From contig NC_092575.1 in the NCBI RefSeq assembly GCF_037975245.1, forward strand, positions 16,950,310 to 17,014,309: DNA of 64,000 nucleotides. The letters run 5' to 3'. The position numbers were made by a program, and so were the translations under genes. The stretch's first letter is position 1. Every line of letters starts with the position of its first letter. The notes under the pieces are model-generated. The model ran no database searches, had not been told where the DNA came from, and worked only from the letters and a program-made list of their open reading frames with translations. Positions 62,451 to 64,000 of this stretch are shown here, one piece after another. The stretch is from Apostichopus japonicus (Eukaryota; Echinodermata; Holothuroidea; Aspidochirotida; Stichopodidae).

Positions 62451-64000
62451 CCAATGAATAAGCCATGTTTCTTTGATAAATCGTAAAAGATTTGGCAAGA
62501 CAGTATTAAAAGCACTTGAAAAGTCAAGAAAAAGACCATTTGTTATAATTTATTCCTTACAATCTTAATGAAACACAATATCATAGATTAATCAAACGTT
62601 TGATATCTGCAATACATAGATTCTTCGAGTGGCTTGCAACTTCCGTTCTGGAACAGCAAGTGCCTTCTCCTTTCTTATCGAGCAACCTTATGGGTTAACA
62701 ATCCCAATGTATGGAAACCAGGGCTGAGGGTGTATCAGTTTGGTGATGTTCATTTGGTTTGTATGTCCATATTCTGAATTGGTTTATTTTTCCAAAAGGT
62801 CCGGTAAAACTTCCCTGTGATCCTGAAATTCTTAGCCTGTGGAAGAAAACATCCAAGGTTCAGTCAAATCTTAAGGTTGCTATACAGATTTTCTAATAAT
62901 TCGGTCTAAACGCCCCCTCCCCCCCCCCCCCTCGTCCTTTGTAGCAAAGTAACTACTTAAGTATAAACTATGCTAGTACCTTTCAAAGTTTCATGTAAAA
63001 GTATGTGACCTTCAACCAATAACTGTAGGTATTACTAAGCCAGATAAAGGTAGCTATAAGTTAAGCTAGAGCAATGCTCGTGATGAGCAAAGCCGCCAAC
63101 AGCTCAGAGAAACCGTACTTCTTTTAGGGAGATGTTACATCTTTAACGTTTCTTTACATATTAACTTGAAGCTGGTGTTTGCATGTTTTAAATTGTCATA
63201 GTACTGGTATTTGTTTATTGAACTTTTTACATTCACATTGAAAGGAGACAGGAAACCAAAATAATTAAATTACACCCCCCCCCCCTCCCACCATCCCAAG
63301 TGGCAATATGACATTACACATTGGCAAAAAAAGTAGCTCCATGCCACGACTTGTAAAAACCAATTTACTCCCGTACCGTGCAAGATAATGGACTTAGATA
63401 TTTTAGGGATAAGTTTATCACAAGGATCTTGACGGTGATATAAGTTCATTATGATGGTTGGGATCCTTCCCTTTAATCCGTAGATATATGGTTAGGCTAA
63501 CACTAAGAATGGTTTAAATTAATTAACCTTGGTCTAGGTATTGTATAGTCTTCGCGGTCACAATTAAAATTTGAGTGAAATATTCATCATTTTTATACAA
63601 GTTACAAACATTGTCATCAATGTCCGTCAGTGTCTTGCACCGTATGTTTCCTCATTGACACACAGCTCTTATTAAATGTACCGACACTGTTACACCGATT
63701 CAGTAGAGATAAATAGCGTTACTCAAGTCTACTGTATATAGCTACTCGCACAACAGATACAAGCATCGAATGTACTGCAATCATAACACTAGGCTACTAT
63801 TCAGGTATATTATTGTTGACCAACTGGCCATTCTGTTTTCACGAGTTATGCTATCGTGTATGAAATGCTGCATTAATCAACTAAAAGATGAGGTGGAAAT
63901 AATAAAGATGTTACCTTCCCATAATCCTGGGTGTATTCAAATGGCAGTTGGTTGACTTGGTTGTTATGTTCGGCTTGATCCAAAGGGTAATATTCGTCGT

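Larger units (their letters stand above)
60251..64000. other. Upstream region of the RING-NHL gene, mostly repeats
   Basis: No coding exons recognised. hAT-like elements occupy 61315-61505, 61651-62063 and about 62340-62450. The segment 62450-64000 has poly-C runs near 62919 and 63275 but no recognised gene or element. Confidence 0.45.

Noticed and set aside
62151-62498. 115-codon minus-strand open frame
   Set aside because: It overlaps hAT-like element ends and G-runs and has no domain features.

Overview
This is a gene-sparse, AT-rich eukaryotic window with long spliced introns (canonical GT-AG junctions), many (TA)n microsatellites and frequent poly-C/poly-G runs. It is packed with small DNA transposons and SINEs. 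The gene set (an SGLT-type SLC5 transporter, a RING/filamin/NHL protein, a carotene-desaturase-like flavoprotein) and the repeat style suggest a marine invertebrate deuterostome, most likely an echinoderm and perhaps a sea cucumber. The taxonomic call is inference; the gene structures were read from splice sites and reading phase.

Four protein-coding genes can be supported. (1) About 4336-18832, + strand: a 13-exon gene for a degenerate TBC-domain (Rab-GAP-fold) protein with a C-terminal coiled coil. (2) 23854-38641, + strand: a 13-exon SLC5 sodium/solute cotransporter close to the SGLT group, with an apparent one-base frameshift in exon 7. (3) 40351-53501, + strand: a 7-exon FAD-dependent oxidoreductase of the phytoene/zeta-carotene desaturase type with an N-terminal hydrophobic anchor. 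(4) 58656-60125, - strand: a single-coding-exon RING-filamin-NHL protein. The four genes have no obvious shared pathway.

The most unusual feature is in gene 1. The 3' end of its seventh coding exon, together with the splice donor and the first bases of the intron, is tandemly amplified into about 18 copies of a 45-bp unit (12767-13576). Nearly every copy carries its own GTAAGC donor, a CTAAC branch-point-like motif and an AG. Because 45 is a multiple of three, any number of units can be kept or removed without changing frame.

The remaining space is repeats. There is a foldback element at 1.2-1.8 kb and an inverted tandem array at 2.8-4.1 kb. Four copies of a MITE with TTAA ends (piggyBac-like) lie at 5.5, 6.9, 34.2 and 54.2 kb. 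A hAT-like nest fills 24.7-26.9 kb, and a tandem tRNA-SINE array split by a LINE fragment lies at 26.9-28.5 kb. Further elements are a second tRNA-SINE at 35.2-35.6 kb, a TSD-flanked inverted-repeat element at 37.4-37.7 kb and long hairpins at 43.8, 49.4 and 49.9 kb. A 1.4-kb concatemer of palindromic 21-bp units centred on GATATC lies at 45.2-46.7 kb, and more hAT-like elements lie at 44.0 and 61.3-62.4 kb. Several of these have clean target-site duplications that fix their ends.
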